A stretch of 56,835 bases of DNA from Candidatus Woesearchaeota archaeon (lineage in GTDB: Archaea > Nanobdellota > Nanobdellia > Woesearchaeales > CALCXY01). The translations under genes and the position numbers were made by a program. Numbering within the stretch: the stretch's first letter is position 1; every line of letters begins with the position of its first letter. The DNA lies in the NCBI GenBank assembly GCA_937906345.1, contig CALCXY010000027.1, forward strand, positions 1 through 56,835. The letters run 5' to 3'. Shown piece after piece: positions 25,833 through 35,121 of this stretch. The notes beneath the pieces are model-generated. The model did no database searches. It was not told where the DNA came from and saw only the letters and a program-made list of their open reading frames with translations.

Positions 25833-25887
25833 CTCGAAAAAATTTTTCCTATCTCATAAAAAAAATTTTAAGAAGAGGTGGAAAAAC
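25824..25887 (-). promoter_or_regulatory. hairpin that can sequester a ribosome binding site
   Basis: TTTTCCACCTC (25825-25835) and GAGGTGGAAAA (25875-25885) are perfect 11-bp complements. In the minus-strand mRNA the downstream arm contains the only Shine-Dalgarno sequence of the gene starting at 25832. The A/T-rich spacer could form an inner stem. Folding would hide the ribosome site. Confidence 0.5.
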
Positions 25888-25939
25888 TGAACAAAAATAA
25901 GCAAAAGATATAAAGAACCAAAAAAACAACCCTTTCAAT

Positions 25940-26428
25940 ATGGAAGAAATGATGGATGTCATAAATGAGAAAAATGAAGTTATAGATTCACTATCTAGAC
26001 CTGAGTTAAGAGAAAAAAATTTACTCCACAGAAGCGCTATAATATTCCTATTTAATTCCAAAGGTGAACTATTCGTGCATAAAAGAGCTTCCTGCAAGTA
26101 TAGCTTTCCTTCTCATTGGGATATGACCATAGGAGGAGGAGTTATAAGCGGAGAAGAATATGAAAAAGCTGCTCAAAGAGAATTACTAGAAGAAACTAAC
26201 ATATCAGAAAAAATAAAATTTTTATTTGATTTTAGATTTAAATCTGACACCGATAATTTTATTGGAAAAGTATTTACCTGCGTTTCGGACGACAAAGTCA
26301 GTTTTCCCTCTGATGAAATATCTGAAGGAAAATTCATGAGCATTAAAGCTTTAAAAACATTTATGAAAAAAGAAAAATTTTGTCCAGATTCCATAAAAGT
26401 TTTTGAAAAATACATGAAAAAAAATTAG
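25940..26428 (+). CDS. Nudix hydrolase
   Basis: 162 residues. The Nudix box is complete: GGVISGEEYEKAAQRELLEETNI (GX5EX7REUXEE, about residues 69-91). The opening MDVINEKNEVIDSLSR and HRSAIIFLFNSKGELFVHKRA resemble the IPP-isomerase/YfcD branch, though the isomerase catalytic Cys is not obvious. It probably hydrolyses a nucleoside diphosphate derivative. A TATA box at 25907-25915 gives a leaderless start. Confidence 0.8.
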   Translation: MEEMMDVINEKNEVIDSLSRPELREKNLLHRSAIIFLFNSKGELFVHKRASCKYSFPSHWDMTIGGGVISGEEYEKAAQRELLEETNISEKIKFLFDFRFKSDTDNFIGKVFTCVSDDKVSFPSDEISEGKFMSIKALKTFMKKEKFCPDSIKVFEKYMKKN

Positions 26429-26433
26429 CCGAC

Positions 26434-26458
26434 CCCTCAAAATGAGGGGGAAAGCTTT
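26434..26458 (+). terminator. hairpin terminator after the Nudix gene
   Basis: CCCCTC and GAGGGG form a GC-rich stem with an AAAAT loop, followed by AAAGCTTTTTG. The position directly after the Nudix stop suits transcription termination. Confidence 0.55.
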
Positions 26459-26535
26459 TTGATTGATTTTTCGATGAGCAAAAGCAACAAAAAAGGTTTA
26501 GGCGTGAAGGAATGGAATAAATATAAATTCAATGA

Positions 26536-26820
26536 TTAAAATTCTTTATCAAAACGAATGTATGCAACTAAATATAAAATACTAACAAGGATTTTAGCTC
26601 CATTTCCCTGTGTTACCAACCACCTAGTAATTGGCTCTGTAATAAATGAAAGGATAATAACAAGAATAACAAATGAAACAAATTTCTCCCAATTATTCTT
26701 GAATTGGAATCCACGTATTAATGCAAGGACAATACCACGACCATAAAAAAATAAAAACAAAGTGATGCCTATAAAAAAGAATGTATGCCAAAACTGACCT
26801 GAATCAATTCCTAATACCAT
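26536..26820 (-). CDS. small membrane protein with three helices
   Basis: 94 residues with hydrophobic segments around 12-35, 48-66 and 77-90. No family recognised. A TATA-like box at 26846-26856 gives leaderless spacing, so it is transcribed separately from the primase gene. Confidence 0.5.
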   Translation of the reverse strand: MVLGIDSGQFWHTFFFIGITLFLFFYGRGIVLALIRGFQFKNNWEKFVSFVILVIILSFITEPITRWLVTQGNGAKILVSILYLVAYIRFDKEF

Positions 26821-26840
26821 CCTGAATAGTAACCAATATC

Positions 26841-27986
26841 TTATTTATATAATTTACCATAAACACACCTTTTACTCTTGTTCTTACATAACCCATATTT
26901 TATCAATGTCTCTTTTTTTGGTGGTCTTTTGACTTTGCTTTCGTTTGTTCCTTCTTTAAAATGTTTTTCAACATAAAAAGCTGTGATTCTTGGTTCGTAA
27001 TCGCTCCAAGCGTTGTATTTATTGATTAATTCAAGAATCTCTGCTTTTTCTAACTGCATACTATAAATAAGCCATTTTACAAGGAAATTTCTGGCATACC
27101 ATTGGCTATCTGGATTTCTAAGTATGTTCCAGTAGCATGAGCAATGTTTTTGGAGTTGATAGGCTGAATCATTTTTTTGGATATTGCCTTTGAACTCCAA
27201 AACCCTACTAGGTTTTGTTAATAGCAAAGAGTTAGAGCTTTCCCTAGTGCCTATGCTCTTAGCCTTTTTGGCTTCTCTTAGCAGCTTTTCTGACATATTA
27301 CAACACTCATACTGTAAAGGATATTGAACACTCTCTGAAGAGCTGCAAAACGGATAAGAAACTAACTCAAAAAACTTATCAACACTCACCCACGTATTGA
27401 AATTAAGATAGTTTACTTCGTGTTTAAAATCCTTTTTTACTTTGTTCCAGCTTCCAATCTCGGAAATCTTCCGCTCAGAAGAAAGAATAGAATCTATGTC
27501 CAATCCAAATGTAAGCTCACTCACATGTTTAGTATTAGGAATCCTAACCCTATATAATATATGATGAATAAACAACTCCCAAGTCTCCTTATCACAATCC
27601 TTTAAAAAAAAGTAAACATGAAAACCACTACCACTCGCTTTAATATAAAGCTTATCCTTAGGAAAATATAATAACAAAAACCTTAACAATTTCACAACAA
27701 CCTTTTTCAAACGAAGAAACCTTTGATTAACTAAAACCTTAGTCAACACTTCTTTCTTTCCAGTTTTAAACTCTGCATCAAACCAAAACTCAGAAATATT
27801 CATCTTGTTACTATCTGCATTAACCCTATATCTTCCTTGAATAAAAGAAACAGCAATATCTTTGGCAAAAACTAAATTACTCCCATACATACTTCTATCA
27901 AACCAACCTGTCCTCAGATTCAGAAAAAGAGGTTTCACTAGACAAAACTCCCTTTCCATCTTTACGAACAAGTCTTTTTGCAACAT
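26841..27986 (-). CDS. archaeo-eukaryotic-type DNA primase of the element
   Basis: Up to 381 residues. FWFDAEFKTGK gives the paired acidic residues of the PriS active site, KASGSGFHVYFF the SxH nucleotide-binding motif, and TFGLDIDSIL the third acid. A later Cys-containing helical region (HCSCYWNILRNPD...) and C-terminal GLCKNKSKRC may bind zinc. The element thus likely primes its own replication. The ATG at 27986 overlaps the upstream gene by 89 nt; the Met at 27890 would avoid overlap, so the start is uncertain. It is not the chromosomal primase by length and divergence. Confidence 0.65.
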   Translation of the reverse strand: MLQKDLFVKMEREFCLVKPLFLNLRTGWFDRSMYGSNLVFAKDIAVSFIQGRYRVNADSNKMNISEFWFDAEFKTGKKEVLTKVLVNQRFLRLKKVVVKLLRFLLLYFPKDKLYIKASGSGFHVYFFLKDCDKETWELFIHHILYRVRIPNTKHVSELTFGLDIDSILSSERKISEIGSWNKVKKDFKHEVNYLNFNTWVSVDKFFELVSYPFCSSSESVQYPLQYECCNMSEKLLREAKKAKSIGTRESSNSLLLTKPSRVLEFKGNIQKNDSAYQLQKHCSCYWNILRNPDSQWYARNFLVKWLIYSMQLEKAEILELINKYNAWSDYEPRITAFYVEKHFKEGTNESKVKRPPKKETLIKYGLCKNKSKRCVYGKLYK

Positions 27987-28371
27987 TTTTAACTAATCCA
28001 GGCTTGGCAAAACCACAACTAGGACAATGCTTGTGAACAACCAACATAGCACGATCACAACCTAAACAATTCTCTCTCAAACCTTTCCCACAACTTGTAC
28101 AATGCTTATGAAACAACGGACTAATACTCGAACACTTTTGACAAGAAACATACTTATTCCTCCAAGCAACACCCCAATTGCTCTCCTGAGCGTGCAAACC
28201 AGCTGAGTAAACCATAAAACCATACGCAACCACATTCAACACAGGAACAAACATTACAAACATATACCCCAAGCTTCTGAACAACTTTCTTGAAACAAAA
28301 AAAAATCCTAAAGGACCTAACAAAAACGTAATCACATAAGCTGTCCTTTTGTTCATTTCCATCATAAACAC
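27898..28371 (-). CDS. membrane protein with double zinc ribbon
   Basis: 157 residues. Two membrane helices (TAYVITFLLGPLGFFFV and YMFVMFVPVLNVVAYGF) precede paired zinc-ribbon motifs: CQKCSS, HCTSCGK, CLGCDR and HCPSCGF. A TATA-like box near 28395 supports a leaderless start here. The gap 28372-28575 upstream otherwise holds only that promoter. Possibly a membrane-linked part of the transfer machinery. Confidence 0.6.
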   Translation of the reverse strand: MFMMEMNKRTAYVITFLLGPLGFFFVSRKLFRSLGYMFVMFVPVLNVVAYGFMVYSAGLHAQESNWGVAWRNKYVSCQKCSSISPLFHKHCTSCGKGLRENCLGCDRAMLVVHKHCPSCGFAKPGLVKNVAKRLVRKDGKGVLSSETSFSESEDRLV

Positions 28372-28575
28372 AACCTATGGAAGAAAAATTATTTAAGTGT
28401 TTGGTGCACTTGTCCAGTGCTTCGCAAAACTTACGAAAACCAACTAACAAATTAATATGATGTATTAGTTGCTTTACTTTTCGCCCAAAACCTTCACAAA
28501 AAAAGGGTATCACACCATAAACAGTAAAAACTTCCTTATCCCCCGCATTATGTTCTCTCTTTTGATAAATAAAGC

Positions 28576-31500
28576 TCATTTCTTCCCTCTTTTAGTCTTT
28601 CTACGCTTTTTAGAAGAACCTTTTATCACTTTTTTCTTAACAAGTTTGGGCGAAACCTTCCCGAATTTGGGCGGAAAAAAAACCCGCCTAATAACACTCT
28701 CAACATTCTTCCGAGTGTACACTTTGCCAAACTCTTTGTATTTGTAAGCGTACTCTGCATTTGTCACAACAAAGAACCACCTGTTCCCAAAACTCCTATT
28801 AAGACTTTTCACTTTCTCTTTTAACTTGCTTGGTGCTTTGTCAAGATGAGAACCTGTCTCAACTTCAACAGCCCACTTTTTGCCTTTTGCAACAAAAACA
28901 ATATCAGGCTTCACACTATGAAACAACTCCACCTTATCAGTAAAGGTTTTAACAAATTCTTCTAATGCTTTGACTAAGAAAAAGTGTTTAGGACTCTCAC
29001 TAACTCCCTTAGGCTTTAACAAGTAATCCTTTCTTTGTCCGCCACCAAGACCTACATGTGAACTCACAATATAGCCATGACTTAGTAAAAAACGAATATC
29101 ATCAGAAGATAATTCTGCTCTCTTAAAAAATCCTTTATCTGGATTAAGTTTTACATGAACATCCTTACCCTTCTCTTTCCTTGTTGTTTTCTTTTCTGGC
29201 TTGAGTTTAAGCTCTTCAGGATTCGTTGTTATAATATCATGTTCTTTATCACTTGCAACAATTTTTAATTCTGTATGTTCGTTCTCAATTAATAAGATGC
29301 CTTCTCCTTTACCACATACTAACAGGTTCTCTTTTTCAGAAAAGCTTAGTTGGAATGCTTTAACCAAGTTCTCAATAGCACTAGGCTTCTGTCTCAAAAG
29401 AAGTGTAAAAGAACTATTAGCTAATACAGCATGACCAGCATCACTTCCCACAAGATCAGCAACGTCTTGTGTGATAAGTAACAAGCCAAGATTGAATTTT
29501 CTGCTTGTCTTTACAATCTCAAAAATGTAACTAGCATCTTCTGCCCTGCCTAAAAGACTCCATGCTTCGTCCACAATTAATAATTTCCTTTCCTTATCGC
29601 TTTTCATCTTCATATACACAAAATCAAGTACTAAAAACATAATAACAGGTTTTACCTGCTTGGGCATGTCACCAATGTTAAAGCATACAAAAAAGTTATC
29701 AAAATCAAACTTCGTGTGTTTGTTTAGAAAACTGAATACTCCATCAACATACATACTCAACCGGTTCAACAAACTTTGATATGTGGGTTTTTCAATAACA
29801 CTAGCTCCTCTGCTCATATTCATAAGCTCATATAACAAATCTTGCAGGATAGGTGGTTTGTTCTTCCATGTTTTAGGATCATTAGTAATGCCTTTCCTTG
29901 AGTAGGTGTTTGTGAGTGCTTTGTCTAATACTGCTTTTTGAATATCGCTAATCTCGCCAAGCATAACCCTCATCAAATCAATCAAGGTCATTCTTTTTTC
30001 ATCATAATCATGCCCCATGAGGTCAAGAGGATTGATGATAAGCTCAGAACTTCTAGAAATAGTAATAAGCTGACCATTAAACTTTTTACACAGCTCAGAG
30101 TATTCTCCTTGTGGATCAATTACAATAACACGAGTACCATTTAATAAGTGTCTTGAAATGAATAGTTTTGCAAAATATGATTTACCACTCCCACTCGTAG
30201 CTAAGATTAATCCATTCGGGTTGGTAAGAGAAAAAATGTCTCTTACAATTGGTACGTCATTGGTATTCATACCAAACCATACACCTTGCTCATCAACTTC
30301 TAAAAATTGACTGGTAAAAGGAAAAAACGCTGATAAAGCCTTAGTAGTTATGTTACGCTTAATGCCTAAATCGTTGAAGCCTAAAGGAATACAACTTCTT
30401 AGGCCTTGACTCATTTGAAAACTGGCTCGTCTTGGAATCATCATAAGTCCTGAAAGTTCAGACTCTAACTTTTTGGTTAAAAGATTGAGTTCTTCTAGTG
30501 TTTTAGCCTTGCAATTAATGTAAAAACTCACATTAAACAATTTCTCACTTCCTTTTTGTAAGTTTTCTAAAACATTTCTTGTATCAGTATATTTTATCTC
30601 TAGACTAGGATTAATCGCTCCTTTTGATTCAGCAGAAAACAAATCAGCTCTCTGCTTTTGTAATTCCCTATTCAGATTAACCATAATAGTTTCTATAGCA
30701 AATGGTTCAATATGAAGGCTCACATCAAAATTACCCTTGCACGTAACAATCCTGTCAAGAAATCCTGCTTCTACCACTCTCGGATACCCTGCTGTGGTTA
30801 GCACCCTGCAAAAAAAGTCATCCACTTTGATATAATCTACATGGTTTTCTATATGTTGTGGAGCTATTAAGCAATGCAACACATCCTGCTCACCTGCATC
30901 AAGCAAATACGCAGAGTGTTCCTCATCCTTCAACAAATCTTTAAAAAAAGAAGCTAGGGTTTGGATAAGTTCTTCTTTGTCTAACCTTTTGGTTTCCAAA
31001 TTAAGATTGCTGAGTTTCTCTTGACACACACTTAACTGAATTTCCAAACCAATACTTTCTACTTCGGGAATGATTAAGAAAAAGGTTCGGTTCATCATAG
31101 CATTAGTCCCAATCGTTTCTTCTAGGTGTTTTTTGTAATCTTCAAAATTGTTTAAGTAATCCTCATTTCCTGTTACTTCAGCTGTAGTTTCTACTCTTGA
31201 TTGTAAAGCACCCAAGTATAGATCTAGATTGAGTGTGTCTGTTCCCATCACCACTTGAATCCTGAAATCTAAGCCATCTAAGAAACGTTGAAACCCAGCA
31301 ATAATAGCATTTCTCTCTTGCATATTCTTAATACTAAAATTCAAAGGGGTTACCTGGAGTATTCCTGCCTTTTTTATCTTCTTGCCTTCCTTAACTTCAA
31401 CAACACTCTTCTCAATATTTTGAACAGGTATGAATTGTTTCATCTTCTCTGTTTGTAAACTGGCTTTTCTAAAACTGAAAAAAAACTTCCAATTCAACAG

Positions 31501-31710
31501 AGTATTTTTGAAATTACAAAACATGAAAAGTAATCCTATTAGTGTTGGTATGGTTGTTAAGAAAATTCTGAAAGGTAAACTCAATCCTGTTTTAAAAAAC
31601 AACAACAAAGCAATAGGTAAGAAAATGAGGGCATATCCTAACTGTCCAGCTGTTAGTCCAAACAAAATCTTTTCTTTGTATTCTAGCTCTTGAGGTATTT
31701 CATAAGGCAT
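28576..31710 (-). CDS. virB4: PrgI-VirB4 conjugation ATPase with C-terminal nuclease-like domain
   Basis: 1044 residues. Residues 1-85: two membrane helices in a PrgI-like domain (IPQELEYKEKILFGLTAGQL). Residues ~130-480: VirB4 N-terminal region. ATPase: Walker A ATSGSGKSYF (~505-512), VIVIDPQGEY, Walker B LLIVDEAWSLLG (~713) and LLLITQDV. After ~850: a winged-helix-like segment and a PD-(D/E)XK-like domain, KPDIVFVAKGKKWAVEVETG (~934-953), with Glu where Lys is usual. VirB4 powers type IV secretion; the tail could process or bind DNA. Shine-Dalgarno GGAGG overlaps the end of the VirB6-like gene. Confidence 0.85.
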   Translation of the reverse strand: MPYEIPQELEYKEKILFGLTAGQLGYALIFLPIALLLFFKTGLSLPFRIFLTTIPTLIGLLFMFCNFKNTLLNWKFFFSFRKASLQTEKMKQFIPVQNIEKSVVEVKEGKKIKKAGILQVTPLNFSIKNMQERNAIIAGFQRFLDGLDFRIQVVMGTDTLNLDLYLGALQSRVETTAEVTGNEDYLNNFEDYKKHLEETIGTNAMMNRTFFLIIPEVESIGLEIQLSVCQEKLSNLNLETKRLDKEELIQTLASFFKDLLKDEEHSAYLLDAGEQDVLHCLIAPQHIENHVDYIKVDDFFCRVLTTAGYPRVVEAGFLDRIVTCKGNFDVSLHIEPFAIETIMVNLNRELQKQRADLFSAESKGAINPSLEIKYTDTRNVLENLQKGSEKLFNVSFYINCKAKTLEELNLLTKKLESELSGLMMIPRRASFQMSQGLRSCIPLGFNDLGIKRNITTKALSAFFPFTSQFLEVDEQGVWFGMNTNDVPIVRDIFSLTNPNGLILATSGSGKSYFAKLFISRHLLNGTRVIVIDPQGEYSELCKKFNGQLITISRSSELIINPLDLMGHDYDEKRMTLIDLMRVMLGEISDIQKAVLDKALTNTYSRKGITNDPKTWKNKPPILQDLLYELMNMSRGASVIEKPTYQSLLNRLSMYVDGVFSFLNKHTKFDFDNFFVCFNIGDMPKQVKPVIMFLVLDFVYMKMKSDKERKLLIVDEAWSLLGRAEDASYIFEIVKTSRKFNLGLLLITQDVADLVGSDAGHAVLANSSFTLLLRQKPSAIENLVKAFQLSFSEKENLLVCGKGEGILLIENEHTELKIVASDKEHDIITTNPEELKLKPEKKTTRKEKGKDVHVKLNPDKGFFKRAELSSDDIRFLLSHGYIVSSHVGLGGGQRKDYLLKPKGVSESPKHFFLVKALEEFVKTFTDKVELFHSVKPDIVFVAKGKKWAVEVETGSHLDKAPSKLKEKVKSLNRSFGNRWFFVVTNAEYAYKYKEFGKVYTRKNVESVIRRVFFPPKFGKVSPKLVKKKVIKGSSKKRRKTKRGKK

Positions 31711-31711
31711 T

Positions 31712-32638
31712 CTACTTACCTCCTTTGCCCATGGTAGCTATTGTGGTGATGCCTCTGCCAAGACTAGATTGTACCACAGTAAAAGCAGATTTCACAATTA
31801 CAAACAACACTAATAATATGACTAACATATCTATTAAGAAAAAAGTCATGGTACTCACTAAAATCTTAAAATTGGCAAAAAAAGTCAACTCAACGAGCAG
31901 AGAGCCGAATAGTAAGATGATGCTTTGAAAGAAGGGCAAAAAAATAGCAACCATCAAAATATTAATGATAAGCTTACCATACCCTCTCAGTACAGGAACA
32001 AAATTAAAAAAAAGTCCCAAAGGAAAAAACACGACTCCTGCTGCAACTACTAAATACCGAACACCTAACAATATTGCAGTAAAAAACAATGTTGAGACGT
32101 AAGGGATCAAAGAACCCAACTGGAAACCAAGATTAGGAATGTTATCAATAGTTAATAAAAAGAAATCTTCATTAATCATACCTACTATGCTCTCAGTAAG
32201 ACCTGCTCCAATATCAACGATAATTCCATATAAGAAAAAACTTGCTTGTACAAAAAACACCATAAGCACAACGTTTTTCAGCCACTCTTTGGCTAGTTCT
32301 CTTTTTTCAGGGTTGTTGCTGCCTATAACAAAATAAAACCCAGCAAACAAAATAAACAAACCATAAAATAATGAAATAATATACACAATGATAGTCCAAA
32401 GCCAAGCAAAACTTTCTATATTAACAGGTTCTGTAAGTAAACCCTTTACCATCCACAGAAAGGGCTGTACAGGAGCATTAAACACGCTAAGAGTAAACTT
32501 GTAAAACTTCTCAGGCAAACAAATACCTAAATTGGTTATTGAGCATTTTTCTTCTTCAGAATCCTCTTCTTCTGCTAAGGAAAGAGCTGGCGCTAACAAA
32601 AAGAAAAAAACAACCAAAGCTAAGGTTTTTGAAGGCAT
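31712..32638 (-). CDS. VirB6/TrbL-like polytopic membrane protein
   Basis: 308 residues: signal peptide (MPSKTLALVVFFFLLAPALSLA), an acidic Cys-containing stretch, then about six to seven membrane helices and a Gly/Lys-rich tail. Position directly before VirB4 and topology fit the inner-membrane channel subunit of a type IV secretion system. A TATA-like box at about 32655-32664 gives a leaderless start. Confidence 0.6.
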   Translation of the reverse strand: MPSKTLALVVFFFLLAPALSLAEEEDSEEEKCSITNLGICLPEKFYKFTLSVFNAPVQPFLWMVKGLLTEPVNIESFAWLWTIIVYIISLFYGLFILFAGFYFVIGSNNPEKRELAKEWLKNVVLMVFFVQASFFLYGIIVDIGAGLTESIVGMINEDFFLLTIDNIPNLGFQLGSLIPYVSTLFFTAILLGVRYLVVAAGVVFFPLGLFFNFVPVLRGYGKLIINILMVAIFLPFFQSIILLFGSLLVELTFFANFKILVSTMTFFLIDMLVILLVLFVIVKSAFTVVQSSLGRGITTIATMGKGGK

Positions 32639-32686
32639 GAATAGAAAAGATATTAACTTAAATAGTAAATACTCATTCTTCTTGAT

Positions 32687-33298
32687 ATGGGGAAAAAATA
32701 TATCATTTTCAATGTTATCACAATATTTATAGCGGTTTTTTCTTTTTTAATAGCTGGTCTATCTTTCTTGAATTCAATTGATTTTTTCTCTTCGTTTGAA
32801 TTAGATATTGATACTAGAGGAACATATTTAATTCCTATTAATAATGCAAATCAATTAAATTTTGCTATCCCTATAGAATTCTTAAACAAAGGAAAAATAG
32901 AGGGAATAGTTGAAGATGTTTTCTTAATGGTAAACCATAATAATAAAACAATAAGATATGATGCTCTATTTGAACTTGATTTAGCTAAATTTCATTCATA
33001 TTTCTGTTTGAATGGTGAAACAATGATAGGACCTTTCCTTCCATTTTCTCTAGTAGGAAAGAGTGCAAAAAGAAAAAATTTATTCTTTTTTACTCCTAAT
33101 AAGCTAGATCCTGGAGATTATTATATTAATATTCTTATAAAGACATCAGAAGATAGTATTCCAGTTGTATTTGATTCAATTAATATTTCTCTTCAAGAAA
33201 ATGACCTAATAGATCATATAGAAAATCAAAAAACATTTTTTTATATAAATAATGAAATTAAATTGAGATCTATTCCAACTAAAAAATGTGATAGTTAA
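32687..33298 (+). CDS. membrane-anchored extracellular protein, unknown
   Basis: 203 residues. One N-terminal membrane helix, then a beta-rich domain with IPIEFLNKGKIEGIVEDVFLMV, an immunoglobulin-like wording. It is the only plus-strand gene within the transfer block and shows a more AT-rich style, so it may be a later insertion. No family recognised. Confidence 0.5.
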   Translation: MGKKYIIFNVITIFIAVFSFLIAGLSFLNSIDFFSSFELDIDTRGTYLIPINNANQLNFAIPIEFLNKGKIEGIVEDVFLMVNHNNKTIRYDALFELDLAKFHSYFCLNGETMIGPFLPFSLVGKSAKRKNLFFFTPNKLDPGDYYINILIKTSEDSIPVVFDSINISLQENDLIDHIENQKTFFYINNEIKLRSIPTKKCDS

Positions 33299-33306
33299 TC
33301 TTATAG

Positions 33307-34449
33307 TTAAAAAATCAATGTATAATACTTCCTCACCCCATAATAAACCCCATATAGTATAGAAGAAAAAACTGAAAAATCAAATAATGTATGGAGTCTT
33401 TGTTTTTTTATTATTGGTGTGTTTTTCTTTTCTTTAGAAACTTTAATTTCTTCATAGCTTAGATCACAATCTTTAGTTTTATTATCAAAGAATGAGGCAT
33501 ATTGAATCTTACAACCTTCAGTATTAGCTATAGTAAACTTATAGGAATTGTTCTCTTGTTCTATATGAATATTATTAAAGTCTTGAGATATTTTTGGATT
33601 TGCTCTTAGAGTTAAAATATCATATGGATCTAAACTCACAATAACATCATAAAAATAGTTATCTTGAGAAAAATGGGAATCTTTAAATTGTAAAGTGAAA
33701 CTGTCAAAACCTGAAATGTTCAATACTCCTGAAGTAATATCAAAGTATTTATACAATATCTTAAAATTAATCTTGGGTAATTTGGAATAAAGTTTTGCTG
33801 TTTTCTCATCTTCCAAAATAACTTTATGAACTCTCTTTTCTGTTCTATCAAAAACACATTTATTACAATGACTGCAACACTTTCCTTTAAATTTACAGCA
33901 ACAATACCTTACATCCTTGTAATGTTCAACCTCAGTAACAATTTCAATATCATAGGAAGTCTTAAAATACAAGTCCTCTACTGCCAAAAAACTTTCAACA
34001 GGCTCATTGCCTAACAACACACCATTAAGAAACATACTAGCCTCGCTTTCATTCCCTATCAAAGAATATTCAGTTTTACAATCATTGCCTTCTTTTGTGC
34101 CATAAGGAATTACTATTTTATAACCAAAAGCAGACCTAACCTTACCCTCTCCAGAACTTAACAACATACCATCAAGAAATACAGAGGGGTTTACAGAAAC
34201 AATACTTAACCAAGCATCTCTAATAAACCCCTCAGAAACCAAAGAAGTCGCATTAGGAGCCTCACCAAAAACAACCTTACCATTCCAACCTTCTATAAAC
34301 TCATGGTTTGGAAATGAAGAATCTTGATAAACTAAGTTTTTAGCTAATAAATCCTGATCCTCTAAAGACAAGTTATTACAAACATCCTCTTGGCAAGGGA
34401 GAGCTAATGCTAATGGTAAAACTAGGGTTAATATGATGAAATATTTCAT
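33307..34449 (-). CDS. secreted Cys-cluster surface protein
   Basis: 380 residues: signal peptide (MKYFIILTLVLPLALA), a beta-rich ectodomain, a dense Cys segment YCCCKFKGKCCSHCNKC (near 182-198), and a membrane segment close to the C-terminus. The Cys cluster could bind metal or be disulfide-linked. Likely part of the mating-pore surface or an adhesin. No family recognised. Confidence 0.55.
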   Translation of the reverse strand: MKYFIILTLVLPLALALPCQEDVCNNLSLEDQDLLAKNLVYQDSSFPNHEFIEGWNGKVVFGEAPNATSLVSEGFIRDAWLSIVSVNPSVFLDGMLLSSGEGKVRSAFGYKIVIPYGTKEGNDCKTEYSLIGNESEASMFLNGVLLGNEPVESFLAVEDLYFKTSYDIEIVTEVEHYKDVRYCCCKFKGKCCSHCNKCVFDRTEKRVHKVILEDEKTAKLYSKLPKINFKILYKYFDITSGVLNISGFDSFTLQFKDSHFSQDNYFYDVIVSLDPYDILTLRANPKISQDFNNIHIEQENNSYKFTIANTEGCKIQYASFFDNKTKDCDLSYEEIKVSKEKKNTPIIKKQRLHTLFDFSVFSSILYGVYYGVRKYYTLIF

Positions 34450-34579
34450 GAGAATAAATTATTATGTTCAATCACTACTGGTAAAAAATCTCCATTTATG
34501 TCACAGTTTAAATTAAGTCTTCGACCTTCGTTACGGTTTTAGTATTATAAGGTTAGTTGAGCCTAACCCTACTTTTTGT

Positions 34580-34912
34580 TCATAATATCAAATTTACCAT
34601 GAAAGGAGCTGCCCAAATAATTACTAATCCAATCAATGTATAGGCTGCCATGTATTTGGCGTCATCTCTTTTTTTAAAGTCTGTCCCTGATGTCATAAAA
34701 GTAATGCCTGCGAACAACAAAAAAATAACTCCTATAACACTAGCAGTATACTTTATAAAATTGTAAATCTTAATCACAGGAGTAAGAATTTCATCAAACG
34801 CTTCTTTATCAGAATCACTAATCTCAGTGTCTAACTCTACTGCAAAGACATGCGTTGTGCTTATGACAAGCAACAACAGTAAGACACTGAATAAAGTAAT
34901 GGGTGATCTCAT
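34580..34912 (-). CDS. VirB2/TrbC-like pilin
   Basis: 110 residues. Signal peptide (LFSVLLLLLVISTTHVFA), an acidic spacer and two membrane helices joined by a short polar loop TSGTDFKKRDDAKYMA, the design of VirB2-type conjugative pilins. The gene overlaps the next upstream cistron by 4 nt. It supports assignment of the block as a type IV secretion system. Confidence 0.65.
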   Translation of the reverse strand: MRSPITLFSVLLLLLVISTTHVFAVELDTEISDSDKEAFDEILTPVIKIYNFIKYTASVIGVIFLLFAGITFMTSGTDFKKRDDAKYMAAYTLIGLVIIWAAPFMVNLIL

Positions 34913-35121
34913 TTTTTTATTTTCTTCTTTCCATTGCTTGATTTAACTATGTCAAACATTTTTTCATAGTACTTAATTGACTTGATATCGGTGATGATTG
35001 TTTTGTGGATAACCCATTTGCCATCTTCGCTTTTTCTTATTTGATTTTCGATTTGTGGCATCTTAGCTAATTTCACAATATGACTTTCCCTCATTCCCGT
35101 ATCATTTTTGTATTCTTCCAT
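34909..35121 (-). CDS. small soluble protein of the transfer operon
   Basis: 70 residues, charged, no family recognised. Shine-Dalgarno GAGGGGG lies 8 nt before the ATG, and both ends overlap neighbours (20 nt and 4 nt), so it belongs to the pilin operon. Confidence 0.5.
   Translation of the reverse strand: MEEYKNDTGMRESHIVKLAKMPQIENQIRKSEDGKWVIHKTIITDIKSIKYYEKMFDIVKSSNGKKKIKK

Noticed and set aside
28154-28579. 141-residue minus-strand frame between the zinc-ribbon and VirB4 genes
   Set aside because: Most of it is a shifted reading of the zinc-ribbon membrane protein, whose motifs are clear; the remainder covers its promoter.
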